Shown in pieces: positions 8,672 through 18,265 of a DNA stretch of 64,000 bases. The notes under the pieces are model-generated. The model searched no databases. It was given only the letters and a program-made list of their open reading frames with translations, and was not told the DNA's origin. Source of the DNA: Methylotenera versatilis 7 (lineage in GTDB: Bacteria; Pseudomonadota; Gammaproteobacteria; Burkholderiales; Methylophilaceae); contig NZ_JUGF01000002.1 of NCBI RefSeq assembly GCF_000799165.1, positions 186,001-250,000 on the forward strand, read 5' to 3'. How positions within the stretch are numbered: the stretch's first letter is position 1; the number at the start of each line of letters is the position of its first letter. The translations under genes were made by a program, and so were the position numbers.

Positions 8672-9349
8672 TTAATATTTTTTAGTCAAAGTCATCACCG
8701 AATTATCACGCTTCATTTCTACACGATTCAAAGCTGACATGCCTAATAACACATACGGTGGAGAGCCTCCTTCAGCTACAACAGCTTCCACATTATTCAG
8801 AATAATTGACCCGATTTTTAATGTGTTGAGTTTAACCAGATATGCGCCAACCTCACCATTCGCGGTAGATAGTGTGATTTTTTCTCCTTTTTCATAATCT
8901 ATTTTGGCAAATTTTGCATCGCCACTGTTCATGGCAACGGAGGTTGCACCTGTATCCACAACATATTTAAGTGATGCGCCATTAATACTTAAGTTGCCAT
9001 AAAAATGCCCGCGACTATCTGCATACAAACTCACAGGCGAGTTGATTTCAGAACCGCTGCTAGCCGCAACCGATGCTGCCTGTCCCATTTTAAGCACTTG
9101 GCGTTTGCCCTCAATCATAAAAGTCGCGGATTCGCTATCTGCAGAAATCAACTTAACACAGCTTTTGGTTTGACCCGCGCTCAAACTTTGCGGACTACCG
9201 CCGTTAATGGTCACAACAGCTTTGTTGCTGAACAAGCCAACCACATTGACCTGCGTATCGGCGAATGCGCTTTTGCAGAAAACACCTACAGCCAAAACCA
9301 GCAGCGCTTTATATATAACTAAGTCAAACCTATTCAAATTAAACATCAT
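8672..9349 (-). CDS. Periplasmic retropepsin-like aspartic protease (clan AA)
   Basis: 225 residues with an N-terminal signal sequence (hydrophobic 10-28, cleavage near AFA-DT). The C-terminal half is a single retropepsin-type domain: YVVDTGATSVAMN carries catalytic Asp132 in the DTGA motif, and a second conserved block is PYVLLGMSALNRVEM. This matches the TIGR02281-type clan AA family of proteobacterial exported aspartic proteases, which would act as homodimers. GAAGGA precedes tandem ATG codons at 9349 and 9346; the spacing favours 9346. It follows the MFS gene by 15 bp in an apparent operon. The substrate is unknown. Confidence 0.8.
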   Translation of the reverse strand: MMFNLNRFDLVIYKALLVLAVGVFCKSAFADTQVNVVGLFSNKAVVTINGGSPQSLSAGQTKSCVKLISADSESATFMIEGKRQVLKMGQAASVAASSGSEINSPVSLYADSRGHFYGNLSINGASLKYVVDTGATSVAMNSGDAKFAKIDYEKGEKITLSTANGEVGAYLVKLNTLKIGSIILNNVEAVVAEGGSPPYVLLGMSALNRVEMKRDNSVMTLTKKY

Positions 9350-9364
9350 GTTCCTTCAATTTTT

Positions 9365-10534
9365 CTATCCAAACATACCAGCACGCGCATGAGTTTGCGC
9401 CAATTTCAATCCCAGTGCAATCACGACAAAGCCTGCTAACGGAAACATCGCCGCTAATAAAAACGTTTTCTCACCACCCAAAAATTGCAAAGCATATCCG
9501 CCCGCAAGGCCGCCAATCGTACCACCTACACCATACGCAACACTATTATAGAGCGCCTGTCCTTTTGCTTGATGACGACCATTAAAAAACTGTGTAATCA
9601 CCTCTACCGACGCAGCATGAAAACTGCCAAAAGTGGCGGCATGTAAACTTTGCGCAATAATTAGTAACACCAAATTATCGACAGCGGTGCCTATCAGGCT
9701 GAACCGGATTACCCCCAACGCAAGACTGGTGAGTAGGATGTTTTTTAAGCTAAAACGTTGCATTAACTTCGGCATCAGCATGAAAATCATAATTTCACAC
9801 ACTACCCCGACAGCCCACAATAAACCAATCATGCCTTTGCTGTAACCATGCTCTGCCAGATAAATGGAATAAAAATTGTACAAAACGCCGTGCGCGGTAA
9901 CCATCATTGAACAGCCTATCAACAAGGCAATCACAGGCGGTTGCTTGATAATTTGCCAAATGGAAAAAGTATCGTGCGCGTGTGGCTTGATAATCGGCTC
10001 TGGCAATTTAAATGTGAGTAAAAACAAAGTGATTTGCACGCCTAACAAAAACCATAACAAACTTTTAATGCCGTAAGCATCGATTAAAAACCCCAATATC
10101 ACCGCAGCGACAATAAATCCAAGCGAACCCCACATGCGAATACGGCTGTAATGGCCGTTGGTAGTGGCCAAATGTGCTAATGTTAACGATTCTGAAAGCG
10201 GTAAAGTTGAACTGGTGAATAAACTCAATGAAGCCATAACGAAAAACAGCCAGAAGAAACTATGCGCCCAGAATACCGCCACAAAACCGCATAAGCCCAA
10301 AAACGCAGTGAGTTTTATCCACGTCACGCGTTTACCCGTATGGTCTGCCAACCAGCCCCAAAAATTGGGTGCAAAGATACGACTGATTTGAAACAGCGAC
10401 ATCAGGATGCCAATATCAGCTGCCGAGAATTGCTCCGACTGCAAATACAAACCCCAATAAGGTACAAATGCACCTACGAAGAAATAGTAAATGAAGTAGA
10501 AACGGGAAAGATTAACGTGTAAGGCGCGGCTCAA
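9365..10534 (-). CDS. MFS transporter, HcaT/3-phenylpropionate permease-like
   Basis: 389 residues with about twelve hydrophobic segments and the loop 2-3 signature WGWLADHTGKR. The opening FYFIYYFFVGAFVPYWGLYL is typical of the MFS_1-like/HcaT branch. The first codon appears to be TTG at 10534; no ATG lies nearby. The substrate cannot be told from sequence; phenylpropionate transport in E. coli HcaT is only a family precedent. The retropepsin-like gene lies directly downstream. Confidence 0.8.
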   Translation of the reverse strand: MSRALHVNLSRFYFIYYFFVGAFVPYWGLYLQSEQFSAADIGILMSLFQISRIFAPNFWGWLADHTGKRVTWIKLTAFLGLCGFVAVFWAHSFFWLFFVMASLSLFTSSTLPLSESLTLAHLATTNGHYSRIRMWGSLGFIVAAVILGFLIDAYGIKSLLWFLLGVQITLFLLTFKLPEPIIKPHAHDTFSIWQIIKQPPVIALLIGCSMMVTAHGVLYNFYSIYLAEHGYSKGMIGLLWAVGVVCEIMIFMLMPKLMQRFSLKNILLTSLALGVIRFSLIGTAVDNLVLLIIAQSLHAATFGSFHAASVEVITQFFNGRHQAKGQALYNSVAYGVGGTIGGLAGGYALQFLGGEKTFLLAAMFPLAGFVVIALGLKLAQTHARAGMFG

Positions 10535-10654
10535 AGTCTCAGTCCAGTTGTTAATCTAGTGATTATTTAATTGAGGGGTATAGCCCAATCATGAATGAAT
10601 ACGAACTTAAATTTCAGATTCACTCATGTTTGGGTTTATTACATTTCGGATGTC

Positions 10655-11740
10655 TTAAATCTTAGGCACAGATGAAACGACATCCGCATTTTGTGCGCGA
10701 TGACGCAAAGCATGATCCATCAACACCAATGCCAACATGGCTTCAGCAATTGGTGTCGCACGCACACCAACGCACGGGTCATGGCGACCTGTGGTTTGCA
10801 TAGTCACTGCATTGCCATTTTTATCGATAGAACGGCGTTCTTGCGGAATACTGGAGGTCGGTTTTAAGGCAATATTAACGCGAATCTCTTGTCCTGTAGA
10901 AATACCACCCAAGATACCGCCTGCATGATTGGTCACAAAACCTTGTGGCGTCATTTCATCGCTGTGCACACTACCGCGCTGACTAATCGCATCAAAACCC
11001 GCACCGATTTCGATGCCTTTTACTGCGTTAATACTCATCATGGCATGCGCAATATCCGCATCCAAGCGGTCAAATACTGGTTCGCCCCAACCCACCGGCA
11101 CACCTTCTGCAAGTACTGTAATGCGGGCACCGACTGAATCACGTTCAGCACGAATACTATCTAGATAGGCTTCTAATTTTGGCAAAATATTCTGATTGGG
11201 AGAAAAGAACGGATTATCATTCACGCCATCCCAGCTTTCAAATGGAATATCAATCTCGCCTAATTGGCTCATATAGCCGCGTACCGTTACACCAAAGCGC
11301 TCGCGTAACCATTTTTTTGCGATCGCGCCAGCCGCTACGCGCACTGCCGTTTCGCGCGCACTGCTGCGTCCTCCGCCACGATAATCGCGCACGCCATACT
11401 TTTGGCTGTACGTGTAATCGGCATGGCCTGGACGAAAAGTATCCATGATTTTGCTGTAATCTTGACTGCGCTGATCGGTATTGCGAATCAGCAAGCCAAT
11501 GGGTGCACCCGTGGTTTTTCCTTCAAAAACGCCAGATAATATTTCTACTGCATCCGCCTCTTGGCGTTGTGTCACATGACGTGAAGTACCCGGCTTACGC
11601 CTGTCTAAATCCAGCTGTAAATCTTCCGCACACAAGCTTAAGCCAGGCGGACAGCCATCCACCACGCCACCAATCGCCGCCCCGTGCGACTCACCAAAGC
11701 TTGTTAGGGTAAAAAGAGTGCCGAATGTATTGCCAGACAT
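10655..11740 (-). CDS. aroC: Chorismate synthase
   Basis: 361 residues from ATG 11740 ([20 protein letters not shown]); the frame is open to 11857, but the conserved N-terminus begins at this Met. Signatures visible are GESHG, the Arg/Ser-rich [11 protein letters not shown] and the C-terminal [17 protein letters not shown]. The FMN-dependent enzyme converts EPSP to chorismate, the last common step for aromatic amino acids, folate and quinones. It lies downstream of the amidotransferase gene, all on the minus strand. Confidence 0.97.
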   Translation of the reverse strand: MSGNTFGTLFTLTSFGESHGAAIGGVVDGCPPGLSLCAEDLQLDLDRRKPGTSRHVTQRQEADAVEILSGVFEGKTTGAPIGLLIRNTDQRSQDYSKIMDTFRPGHADYTYSQKYGVRDYRGGGRSSARETAVRVAAGAIAKKWLRERFGVTVRGYMSQLGEIDIPFESWDGVNDNPFFSPNQNILPKLEAYLDSIRAERDSVGARITVLAEGVPVGWGEPVFDRLDADIAHAMMSINAVKGIEIGAGFDAISQRGSVHSDEMTPQGFVTNHAGGILGGISTGQEIRVNIALKPTSSIPQERRSIDKNGNAVTMQTTGRHDPCVGVRATPIAEAMLALVLMDHALRHRAQNADVVSSVPKI

Positions 11741-11903
11741 AGTGAATTTATCTAAGTTGAATGTAACGATTATTTTAACATGTTTAACTATGTCTACTAT
11801 ACGTACGAGTAAACAGCCGTCACCGTATGTTTGTGATGGCTGACTGAAAAAACTCAAGCAGATTCAAGTACGTTTTAACCTAATGATAATTAGCCCAACC
11901 CTC

Positions 11904-12614
11904 TTAGCTTAGTCGCAAACCCTTTATCCACTGCGTGTACAACTGCTCAGCCATTTTGTTCAGAAAAAAACAATGTATTGGTAAACTGTGCTGCATGATT
12001 TGAGCTTGCTGTACTGCGGGGCTATGTTTTGCCTCCGCCAATTCATCCGCACCAACTTCACACCATTGTTTCACCATCGCAGAAGTCATTTCTATATGAC
12101 ACTGCAAAACCAAATGCTTGCCAAGTGCGTATGCCTGATTCACACAATATGGACTGAAAAGCAAGTGCGTTGCCCCCTGTGGCAAACTAAACGTTTCGCC
12201 ATGCCAATGAAAACTATTAAAAACTTCAATATCTCCAAACCACTGCTTTGCAACTCCATTTTTACTAACTGCCACCTCACCCCAGCCAATCTCTTTCACG
12301 GGATTTTTGCTGACGACAGCACCAAATGCTTTGCTAATCAACTGCCCACCCAAACAATGTCCCAGCAATGGAATTTCGTTAATGTCGGCCTCACGAATTA
12401 AATCCAATAGTGGCGCAATCCAAGGCAAGTCATCATTCACACTCATGGGGCCGCCCATCAAAACCATACCACTGTAGGCCAGTATGGATGTAGGCAATGG
12501 CTCGTTTTCATCCACTTTGACCAGTTGCCATTTAATCTGTTGCGCATCTAAAAAATCGCCCAAATAACCAGGGCCTTCATGTGCAATAAACTGAAAAATA
12601 ATGATTGGTTTCAT
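11904..12614 (-). CDS. Class I glutamine amidotransferase-like protein
   Basis: 236 residues forming a stand-alone GATase1 domain related to the N-terminal half of GMP synthase. The triad is Cys87 in LLGHCLGGQL, His173 and Glu175 in LQCHIEM; MGGPMSVND supplies the oxyanion strand. No synthetase domain is attached, so it may hydrolyse gamma-glutamyl compounds or partner with another protein. The gene is 23 bp behind rluE and probably co-transcribed. The specific substrate cannot be assigned. Confidence 0.82.
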   Translation of the reverse strand: MKPIIIFQFIAHEGPGYLGDFLDAQQIKWQLVKVDENEPLPTSILAYSGMVLMGGPMSVNDDLPWIAPLLDLIREADINEIPLLGHCLGGQLISKAFGAVVSKNPVKEIGWGEVAVSKNGVAKQWFGDIEVFNSFHWHGETFSLPQGATHLLFSPYCVNQAYALGKHLVLQCHIEMTSAMVKQWCEVGADELAEAKHSPAVQQAQIMQHSLPIHCFFLNKMAEQLYTQWIKGLRLS

Positions 12615-12637
12615 ACGATAGCTTTATCTAATTCTCT

Positions 12638-13189
12638 TTACTTAACCCGTTTAAACTGCCCATTTTCTAAGTTTTCAATCGTATACTGCCCTATCGCATA
12701 ACGAATCAAGCGCAGGGTTGGAAAACCCATTTTTGCCGTCATACGGCGTACTTGGCGATTTTTGCCTTCCGATATTTTAATTTCCAGCCAACTGGTTGGA
12801 ATCGCTTTACGCTCGCGAATAGGAGGAGTACGCGGCCATAAATTTTCAGGCTCTTCAATCAGGCGTATTTCAGCTGGTTTTGTCACAAAATCACCCAAAT
12901 CAATACCTAATCTGAGAGTTTTTAAGTCCGACTCTTGTGGTGAGCCTTCAACTTGCGCCCAATAAGTTTTGATTTCTTTGTGCCTCGGATGACTTAATTG
13001 ATGTTGTAATACGCCATCATCGGTTAAAATAAGCAAACCTTCAGAATCGGTATCTAATCGACCGGCAGCATAAACATTAGGAATATCGATAAAGTCTTTT
13101 AACGTGGGATGCCCTATTTTTCCATCGGGCAATTCGTGTGGACTAAATTGGCACACCACATTAAAAGGCTTATTAAATAATATAAGCAT
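12638..13189 (-). CDS. rluE: 23S rRNA pseudouridine synthase, RluE type
   Basis: 183 residues of the RsuA/RluB/E/F family without the S4 domain, which is the RluE architecture. The catalytic Asp is in [17 protein letters not shown]; later motifs are [14 protein letters not shown] and [10 protein letters not shown]. coli RluE makes pseudouridine 2457 in 23S rRNA. The start [15 protein letters not shown] matches the family N-terminus. It is divergent from icd, with only 33 bp between the two starts. Confidence 0.9.
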   Translation of the reverse strand: MLILFNKPFNVVCQFSPHELPDGKIGHPTLKDFIDIPNVYAAGRLDTDSEGLLILTDDGVLQHQLSHPRHKEIKTYWAQVEGSPQESDLKTLRLGIDLGDFVTKPAEIRLIEEPENLWPRTPPIRERKAIPTSWLEIKISEGKNRQVRRMTAKMGFPTLRLIRYAIGQYTIENLENGQFKRVK

Positions 13190-13222
13190 CAGTAGAGTTA
13201 TCTTAATAATTAGGAAATATCA

Positions 13223-14488
13223 ATGGCTTCAAAAGCAGTCGACTCAAAAATAATCGTTCCTGCGGGCGATAAAATCACGGTAAATGCCGATAACACACTT
13301 AACGTACCCAACCATCCTATTATCCCATTTATCGAAGGCGATGGTATAGGCGCAGACATTACACCACCTATGCAAAAAGTGGTAGATGCTGCGGTAAACA
13401 AAGCTTACAGCGGCGCGCGAAAAATTGCATGGATGGAAGTCTATGCCGGCGAAAAAGCTGTTAAAACTTATGGTCCAGATAAAGAAGGCAAAGACAACTG
13501 GCTGCCAGCTGAAACTTTGCAAACTGTGCGTGACTATGTGATTTCAATCAAAGGCCCGCTTACCACACCAGTAGGCGGCGGCATTCGTTCACTCAATGTC
13601 ACGTTGCGCCAAGAGCTTGATTTATATGTATGCTTACGCCCAGTGCAATATTTCACAGGCGTACCGAGCCCTGTCAAACATCCTGAAAAAACCGATATGG
13701 TGATTTTCCGTGAAAATACAGAAGACATTTATGCGGGCATTGAGTGGGCAGCAGGTTCAGATGAAGTCGCAAAAGTCATTCAATTTTTAAGCGATATGGG
13801 CATGCGTAAAAAAATTCGCTTCCCGGAAAATTCAGCTATTGGCATTAAGCCTGTTTCTATCAATGGCAGTAAACGATTGATTCGTAAAGCGATTCAATAC
13901 GCAATTGATAATAACCGCAAGTCGGTCACCATTACCCACAAAGGTAATATCATGAAATTTACCGAAGGCGGCTTTAGGGATTGGGGCTACGAGTTAGCCA
14001 AAGAAGAGTTTGGCGGCGTGGAGATCGATGGCGGCCCATGGCTTAAATTACCCAATGGCATCGTCATTAAAGACTGTATTGCAGACGCTTTCTTGCAGGA
14101 AATTTTGTTGCACCCAAGTGATTATGACGTGGTTGCTGCGCTTAACTTAAATGGTGATTACATGAGTGATGCATTGGCAGCGCAAGTAGGCGGCATTGGT
14201 ATTGCACCAGGTGCCAACTTAAGCGATACCGTTGCGATGTTTGAAGCAACGCATGGCACGGCACCTAAAATTGCAGGTAAAAATTTAGCCAATCCAAGTT
14301 CTATCATATTGTCGGCAGAAATGATGCTACGTCACATGGGTTGGGCAGAGGCAGCTGATTTAATCTTAACGGCTGTGGGTAAGGCGATTCAAGCCAAGCG
14401 TGTTACTGGTGATTTTTCAAGCCAAATGGAAGGTGCGACACAAGTAAGTACAGCTGAATTTGGCGATGAGATTATCCAACAGATGTAA
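13223..14488 (+). CDS. icd: NADP-dependent isocitrate dehydrogenase
   Basis: 421 residues, close to the 416 of E. coli Icd. The substrate loop [20 protein letters not shown] contains the regulatory/phosphorylatable Ser and the isocitrate-binding Arg residues. [19 protein letters not shown] holds the metal-binding Asp residues, and the [13 protein letters not shown] motif is the NADP site. It makes 2-oxoglutarate and NADPH in the TCA cycle; methylotrophs with an incomplete cycle still use it for biosynthesis. AGGAAA precedes the ATG. Terminated by a bidirectional hairpin. Confidence 0.97.
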   Translation: MASKAVDSKIIVPAGDKITVNADNTLNVPNHPIIPFIEGDGIGADITPPMQKVVDAAVNKAYSGARKIAWMEVYAGEKAVKTYGPDKEGKDNWLPAETLQTVRDYVISIKGPLTTPVGGGIRSLNVTLRQELDLYVCLRPVQYFTGVPSPVKHPEKTDMVIFRENTEDIYAGIEWAAGSDEVAKVIQFLSDMGMRKKIRFPENSAIGIKPVSINGSKRLIRKAIQYAIDNNRKSVTITHKGNIMKFTEGGFRDWGYELAKEEFGGVEIDGGPWLKLPNGIVIKDCIADAFLQEILLHPSDYDVVAALNLNGDYMSDALAAQVGGIGIAPGANLSDTVAMFEATHGTAPKIAGKNLANPSSIILSAEMMLRHMGWAEAADLILTAVGKAIQAKRVTGDFSSQMEGATQVSTAEFGDEIIQQM

Positions 14489-14531
14489 ATAACGTCATTT
14501 CTTTAACACGAAAAAATCGGTTCAGCACAAA

Positions 14532-14560
14532 AAAATGGCTCGCAATATGCGAGCCATTTT
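14532..14560. terminator. Bidirectional terminator between icd and csp
   Basis: AAAATGGCTCGCA and TGCGAGCCATTTT form a 13-bp perfect stem with a 3-nt loop, flanked by A and T runs. It serves the convergent icd and cold-shock genes. Confidence 0.88.
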
Positions 14561-14592
14561 AATTTTGAACTGGAGCGAAATACTTAAAAAAC

Positions 14593-14796
14593 TTATGCCT
14601 TTTGAATATTTGAAGCTTGTTTACCTTTTGGGCCATCAGTCACTTCGAAGCTCACACGTTGACCTTCTTTAAGACTTTTATAGCCAGCTTCAACAATTGC
14701 CGAGAAGTGTGCGAATAAATCGTCACCTCCATCATCCGGCGTAATAAAGCCGAAGCCTTTAGAATCGTTAAACCATTTTACGGTACCTAATGCCAT
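14593..14796 (-). CDS. Cold-shock domain protein (CspA family)
   Basis: 67 residues, a single OB-fold cold-shock domain. RNP1 is KGFGFI (about 14-19) and RNP2 is DLFAHFS (about 26-32). These proteins bind single-stranded RNA and act as RNA chaperones or antiterminators. AAGGATG upstream is the ribosome binding site. A strong promoter at 14933-14961 implies a leader of about 130 nt, as in cold-shock mRNAs whose 5' UTR controls translation. Whether this paralogue is cold-inducible cannot be told. Confidence 0.95.
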   Translation of the reverse strand: MALGTVKWFNDSKGFGFITPDDGGDDLFAHFSAIVEAGYKSLKEGQRVSFEVTDGPKGKQASNIQKA

Positions 14797-14932
14797 TTCT
14801 ACATCCTTACATAATACAAAGGGGGGCGCCCCAAAAAGTTTGTCTCAAGACAGAGGCCGCAGTCACTTAAACATTTGCAGTAAATACAATTAAAGCAGAC
14901 CACTCAAAGCACGAATACAAACACCTTTGCGC
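14797..14932 (-). promoter_or_regulatory. Long 5' leader of the cold-shock mRNA
   Basis: About 130 nt separate the predicted transcription start (near 14926) from the csp ATG. Close to the gene, GGGGCGCCCC (14823-14832) is a perfect GC palindrome in an otherwise A/T-rich leader, just upstream of the ribosome binding site. A temperature-responsive structure is plausible but not shown. Confidence 0.45.
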
Positions 14933-14961
14933 TTTATATGTTACAAATTGTAAATTGTCAA
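14933..14961 (-). promoter_or_regulatory. sigma-70 promoter of csp with palindrome in the spacer
   Basis: On the minus strand, a perfect -35 TTGACA (14961-14956) and a -10 TATAAA (14938-14933) are separated by exactly 17 bp. The spacer contains TTACAATTTGTAA, a perfect 6+1+6 palindrome (14941-14953), placed where a repressor would block RNA polymerase. Confidence 0.75.
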
Positions 14962-15052
14962 GCATAATGCTAATTTGGGGTTTATCAGCAGTATCCGAAT
15001 GTTGCAAATAAATTGAATTTTCAAAAACTGAGTGGCTGTATCATGCATTAAC

Positions 15053-15081
15053 TTTACAAAAAAAAAGTAAAAGTGCATTAT
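15053..15081 (+). promoter_or_regulatory. Possible sigma-70 promoter of pilB
   Basis: TTTACA (15053-15058) and CATTAT (15076-15081) are 17 bp apart, about 100 bp before pilB. The match is moderate. The rest of 14962-15184 shows no gene and no other clear signal. Confidence 0.35.
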
Positions 15082-15184
15082 TGTGGACATTAAAATATTG
15101 TTTAACTACAATAATTTAAATAGTACACATTAAAAACTAGATTAAATGTTCAATTCAAAATTTAACGCAAGTGAGTAACAAACA

Positions 15185-16903
15185 ATGGCAGCAGCGGCAA
15201 CAACAATCAAGTTAAGTGGTTTAGCACGCATGTTAGTGCAAGAACAATTGCTCTCGGAAACCGAAGCGACTTTAGCGCAAACGCAAGCCAATACATTACG
15301 CGTACCATTTATTACCCAGATTATTGCCGGCAAAAGAATATCCGCCGAAAAAATAGCTGAAGTTTCATCGCGCGCATTTGGTTTTCCTTATTTCAATCTA
15401 GACGCGTTTAATCCGGACTATCTACCGCCCAAATCCATCGATATAAAACTGATGCAAGCCAATCGCGTGATTGCTTTGCAAAATCGCAACAATGTTTTAT
15501 TTGTTGGCATTTCAGATCCGACTAATCTGCACTCTTTAGACAGCGTGCAATTCCAAATGGGCATGACTTTGTCACCCGTGGTGGTTGAAGATGACAAATT
15601 AGGCCGCTGGATAGATAAGATTGTTGAATCAAAAGACACCAGCATGAAATCACTGGATATGGATGGTGATTTTGATTTGGACATGGGTGGTGAGGATTTA
15701 GAGCAGGAAACCGAAAATACGCAAGAAGTTGATGACGCACCGGTTGTTAAGTTCTTAAACAAAATGCTAATCGACGCGATTAATATGGGTGCATCGGACT
15801 TGCATTTTGAGCCGTATGAAAAATTCTACCGCGTGCGTTATCGTGTTGATGGCATTTTAAAAGACATTACGCAGCCGCCTTTAGCCATTAAAGATAAGCT
15901 GGCCTCGCGTATTAAAGTGATTTCCAGCATGGATATTTCTGAGAAACGTATCCCGCAAGATGGCCGTATGAAATTAGTACTATCTAAAACGCGAACAATT
16001 GATTTTCGGGTGAGTACCTTGCCATTGATTCATGGTGAGAAAATCGTCATGCGTATTTTAGACCCATCAAGCGCCACGCTTGGTATTGAAGCACTAGGTT
16101 ATGAGCCGATTCAAAAAGAACGGCTTTTAAGTGCTGTTAGCCGGCCTTATGGCTTGGTTTTAGTGACAGGCCCTACAGGCTCAGGGAAAACTGTTTCCCT
16201 CTACACCTGTCTGAACATCTTAAATAATCCCGGTGTGAATATTGCCACAGCAGAAGATCCATGCGAGATTCCACTAGCGGGTATTAATCAGGTTAACGTG
16301 AATGACAAACAAGGCCTGACCTTCGCTGCAGCATTGAAATCATTTTTACGGCAGGATCCTGACATTATCATGATTGGTGAAATTCGCGATCTGGAAACAG
16401 CCGACATGGCCATTAAAGCAGCATCAACTGGTCATATGGTACTTTCTACCTTACATACGAATGATGCACCATCCACGCTTACCCGATTATTAAATATGGG
16501 TGTTGCGCCGTTTAATATTGCTTCTGCCGTTTCACTTATTACGGCACAGCGTTTGGCTCGTAGGTTATGCAAAAACTGTAAAGTGCCGGTTGATGTACCT
16601 AAAGAAGCATTGCTTGAGGTAGGCTTTATCGAAGAAGATTTCAACGAAAAGTGGCAGCTTTACGGCCCTAAAGAAGGCGGCTGTGAAATGTGTAACGAAG
16701 GCTATAAGGGCCGAGTGGGGATTTATCAAGTGATGCCAGTGACCGATGCCATTAGCCGCATTATCATGAAACATGGTACTGCGCATGACATTGCTGACCA
16801 GGCCAAATTGGAAGGTGTAAATGATCTGCGCCGATCAGGTATTTTAAAAGTCATGCAAGGCTTAACTTCAATTGCCGAAGTGGAAGCATGTACGAATGAA
16901 TAA
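15185..16903 (+). CDS. pilB: Type IV pilus assembly ATPase
   Basis: 572 residues, normal for PilB/GspE. An N-terminal MshEN-type domain (about 1-160) may bind c-di-GMP. The ATPase core has Walker A GPTGSGKT (329-336), an Asp box with EDPCEI, Walker B DIIMIGEIRD and the His box STLHTND. A tetracysteine zinc motif (CKNC and CEMC) lies near the C-terminus. The hexamer powers pilin polymerisation at the inner membrane. pilC follows 69 bp later; pilD does not. Confidence 0.96.
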   Translation: MAAAATTIKLSGLARMLVQEQLLSETEATLAQTQANTLRVPFITQIIAGKRISAEKIAEVSSRAFGFPYFNLDAFNPDYLPPKSIDIKLMQANRVIALQNRNNVLFVGISDPTNLHSLDSVQFQMGMTLSPVVVEDDKLGRWIDKIVESKDTSMKSLDMDGDFDLDMGGEDLEQETENTQEVDDAPVVKFLNKMLIDAINMGASDLHFEPYEKFYRVRYRVDGILKDITQPPLAIKDKLASRIKVISSMDISEKRIPQDGRMKLVLSKTRTIDFRVSTLPLIHGEKIVMRILDPSSATLGIEALGYEPIQKERLLSAVSRPYGLVLVTGPTGSGKTVSLYTCLNILNNPGVNIATAEDPCEIPLAGINQVNVNDKQGLTFAAALKSFLRQDPDIIMIGEIRDLETADMAIKAASTGHMVLSTLHTNDAPSTLTRLLNMGVAPFNIASAVSLITAQRLARRLCKNCKVPVDVPKEALLEVGFIEEDFNEKWQLYGPKEGGCEMCNEGYKGRVGIYQVMPVTDAISRIIMKHGTAHDIADQAKLEGVNDLRRSGILKVMQGLTSIAEVEACTNE

Positions 16904-16972
16904 ATATTTTAATCAAAAAAATATCAATAAAAACCGTTATTAAAAGAATGCCAAATCGAATAAGGATGCAAT

Positions 16973-18187
16973 ATGGCCGTAACTGCGAGTAAGCAAAACA
17001 CCTACCTTTGGGAAGGCAAAGACAAAAAAGGTAAAATCGTCAAAGGCGAAATACGTGCTGCCGGTGAATCGTTTGTGAATGCGACTTTGCGCCGCCAAGG
17101 CATTACGGTCACGAAAGTAAAAAAACAAAGTGCCTTTGCCAGCAAAGGTAAAATCACGGATAAAGACATCACGCTATTTACACGCCAACTTGCCACCATG
17201 ATGAAAGCAGGCGTACCGCTATTGCAATCATTTGATATTGTAGGAAAAGGTCATAGCAATCCGGCTGTATCAAAACTACTCGGCGATATTAAAGCCGATG
17301 TAGAAACAGGTAGCAGTTTGAGCGCATCTTTCCGCAAGTACCCACTTTATTTTGATAATTTATTTTGTAATTTAATTGGTGCTGGTGAACAAGCGGGTAT
17401 TTTAGACACCTTACTCGATCGCCTTGCGACATATAAAGAGAAAATCCAGGCGATTAAAAGCAAGATTAAATCAGCGTTAACCTACCCGATTTCCATCTTA
17501 GTCGTTGCCTTCATCATTACTTCAATCATTATGATTTTTGTCATCCCGGCTTTTAAAGAACTGTTCAGTGGTTTTGGTGCCGATTTACCTGGACCGACTT
17601 TAGCTGTCATGGCAATCTCCGATATTTTCGTTGAATGGTGGTGGGCAATTTTTGGTTCCCTAGGTTTCGCAATATGGTTTTTCTTCTACACCTGGAAACG
17701 TTCAGAAAAAATGCAAGCGACCATGGATAGGTTACTGCTAAAAATGCCTATTTTTGGTGAACTCATCCGGAAAGCAACCATTGCGCGTTTTGCACGTACC
17801 TTATCTACCATGTTTTCTGCTGGCGTACCCTTAGTAGAGGCTTTGGACTCAGTGGCTGGGGCCGCTGGAAATCGCGTGTATTACGATGCCACTAAAAAAA
17901 TTCAAAGTGAGATTAGCACGGGTACCAGTCTGACGGTTGCCATGCAGAATGCACAGGTATTTCCAAACATGGTGCTACAGATGACAGCGATTGGTGAAGA
18001 ATCTGGCGCATTAGATGCTATGTTAAGCAAGGTAGCGGATTTTTATGAGGGCGAAGTGGACGACGCAGTCGCTTCAATTTCCAGCCTGATGGAACCAGTG
18101 ATTATGGTGGTGCTGGGCACGCTGATTGGTGGCTTAGTAATTGCAATGTATATGCCGATATTTAAAATGGGCGAAGTTGTTGGTTAA
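16973..18187 (+). CDS. pilC: Type IV pilus inner-membrane platform protein
   Basis: 404 residues with two GspF domains. The signature LFTRQLATMMKAGVPLLQSF opens the first and IARFARTLSTMFSAGVPLVEAL the second. Membrane segments lie near residues 172-195, 220-242 and 375-397. PilC couples PilB rotation to insertion of PilA into the fibre. AAGGAT is the ribosome binding site. The usual downstream neighbours pilD-coaE are replaced by a terminator and a convergent dsbC. Confidence 0.96.
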   Translation: MAVTASKQNTYLWEGKDKKGKIVKGEIRAAGESFVNATLRRQGITVTKVKKQSAFASKGKITDKDITLFTRQLATMMKAGVPLLQSFDIVGKGHSNPAVSKLLGDIKADVETGSSLSASFRKYPLYFDNLFCNLIGAGEQAGILDTLLDRLATYKEKIQAIKSKIKSALTYPISILVVAFIITSIIMIFVIPAFKELFSGFGADLPGPTLAVMAISDIFVEWWWAIFGSLGFAIWFFFYTWKRSEKMQATMDRLLLKMPIFGELIRKATIARFARTLSTMFSAGVPLVEALDSVAGAAGNRVYYDATKKIQSEISTGTSLTVAMQNAQVFPNMVLQMTAIGEESGALDAMLSKVADFYEGEVDDAVASISSLMEPVIMVVLGTLIGGLVIAMYMPIFKMGEVVG

Positions 18188-18205
18188 GCATTAATTAATC
18201 AGTTA

Positions 18206-18249
18206 CCTATAATAAAAAAGCCACTCTCATGTGGCTTTTTTATTATAGG
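18206..18249. terminator. Bidirectional terminator between pilC and dsbC
   Basis: A perfect 19-bp inverted repeat (CCTATAATAAAAAAGCCAC, 18206-18224, with its complement at 18231-18249) around a 6-nt loop. The core GCCAC/GTGGC stem is flanked by A and T runs, so it works on both strands. Confidence 0.92.
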
Positions 18250-18265
18250 AGTTTAATTACTTACC

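Noticed and set aside
11741-11857. Extended N-terminus for aroC
   Set aside because: The conserved chorismate synthase N-terminus begins at 11740.
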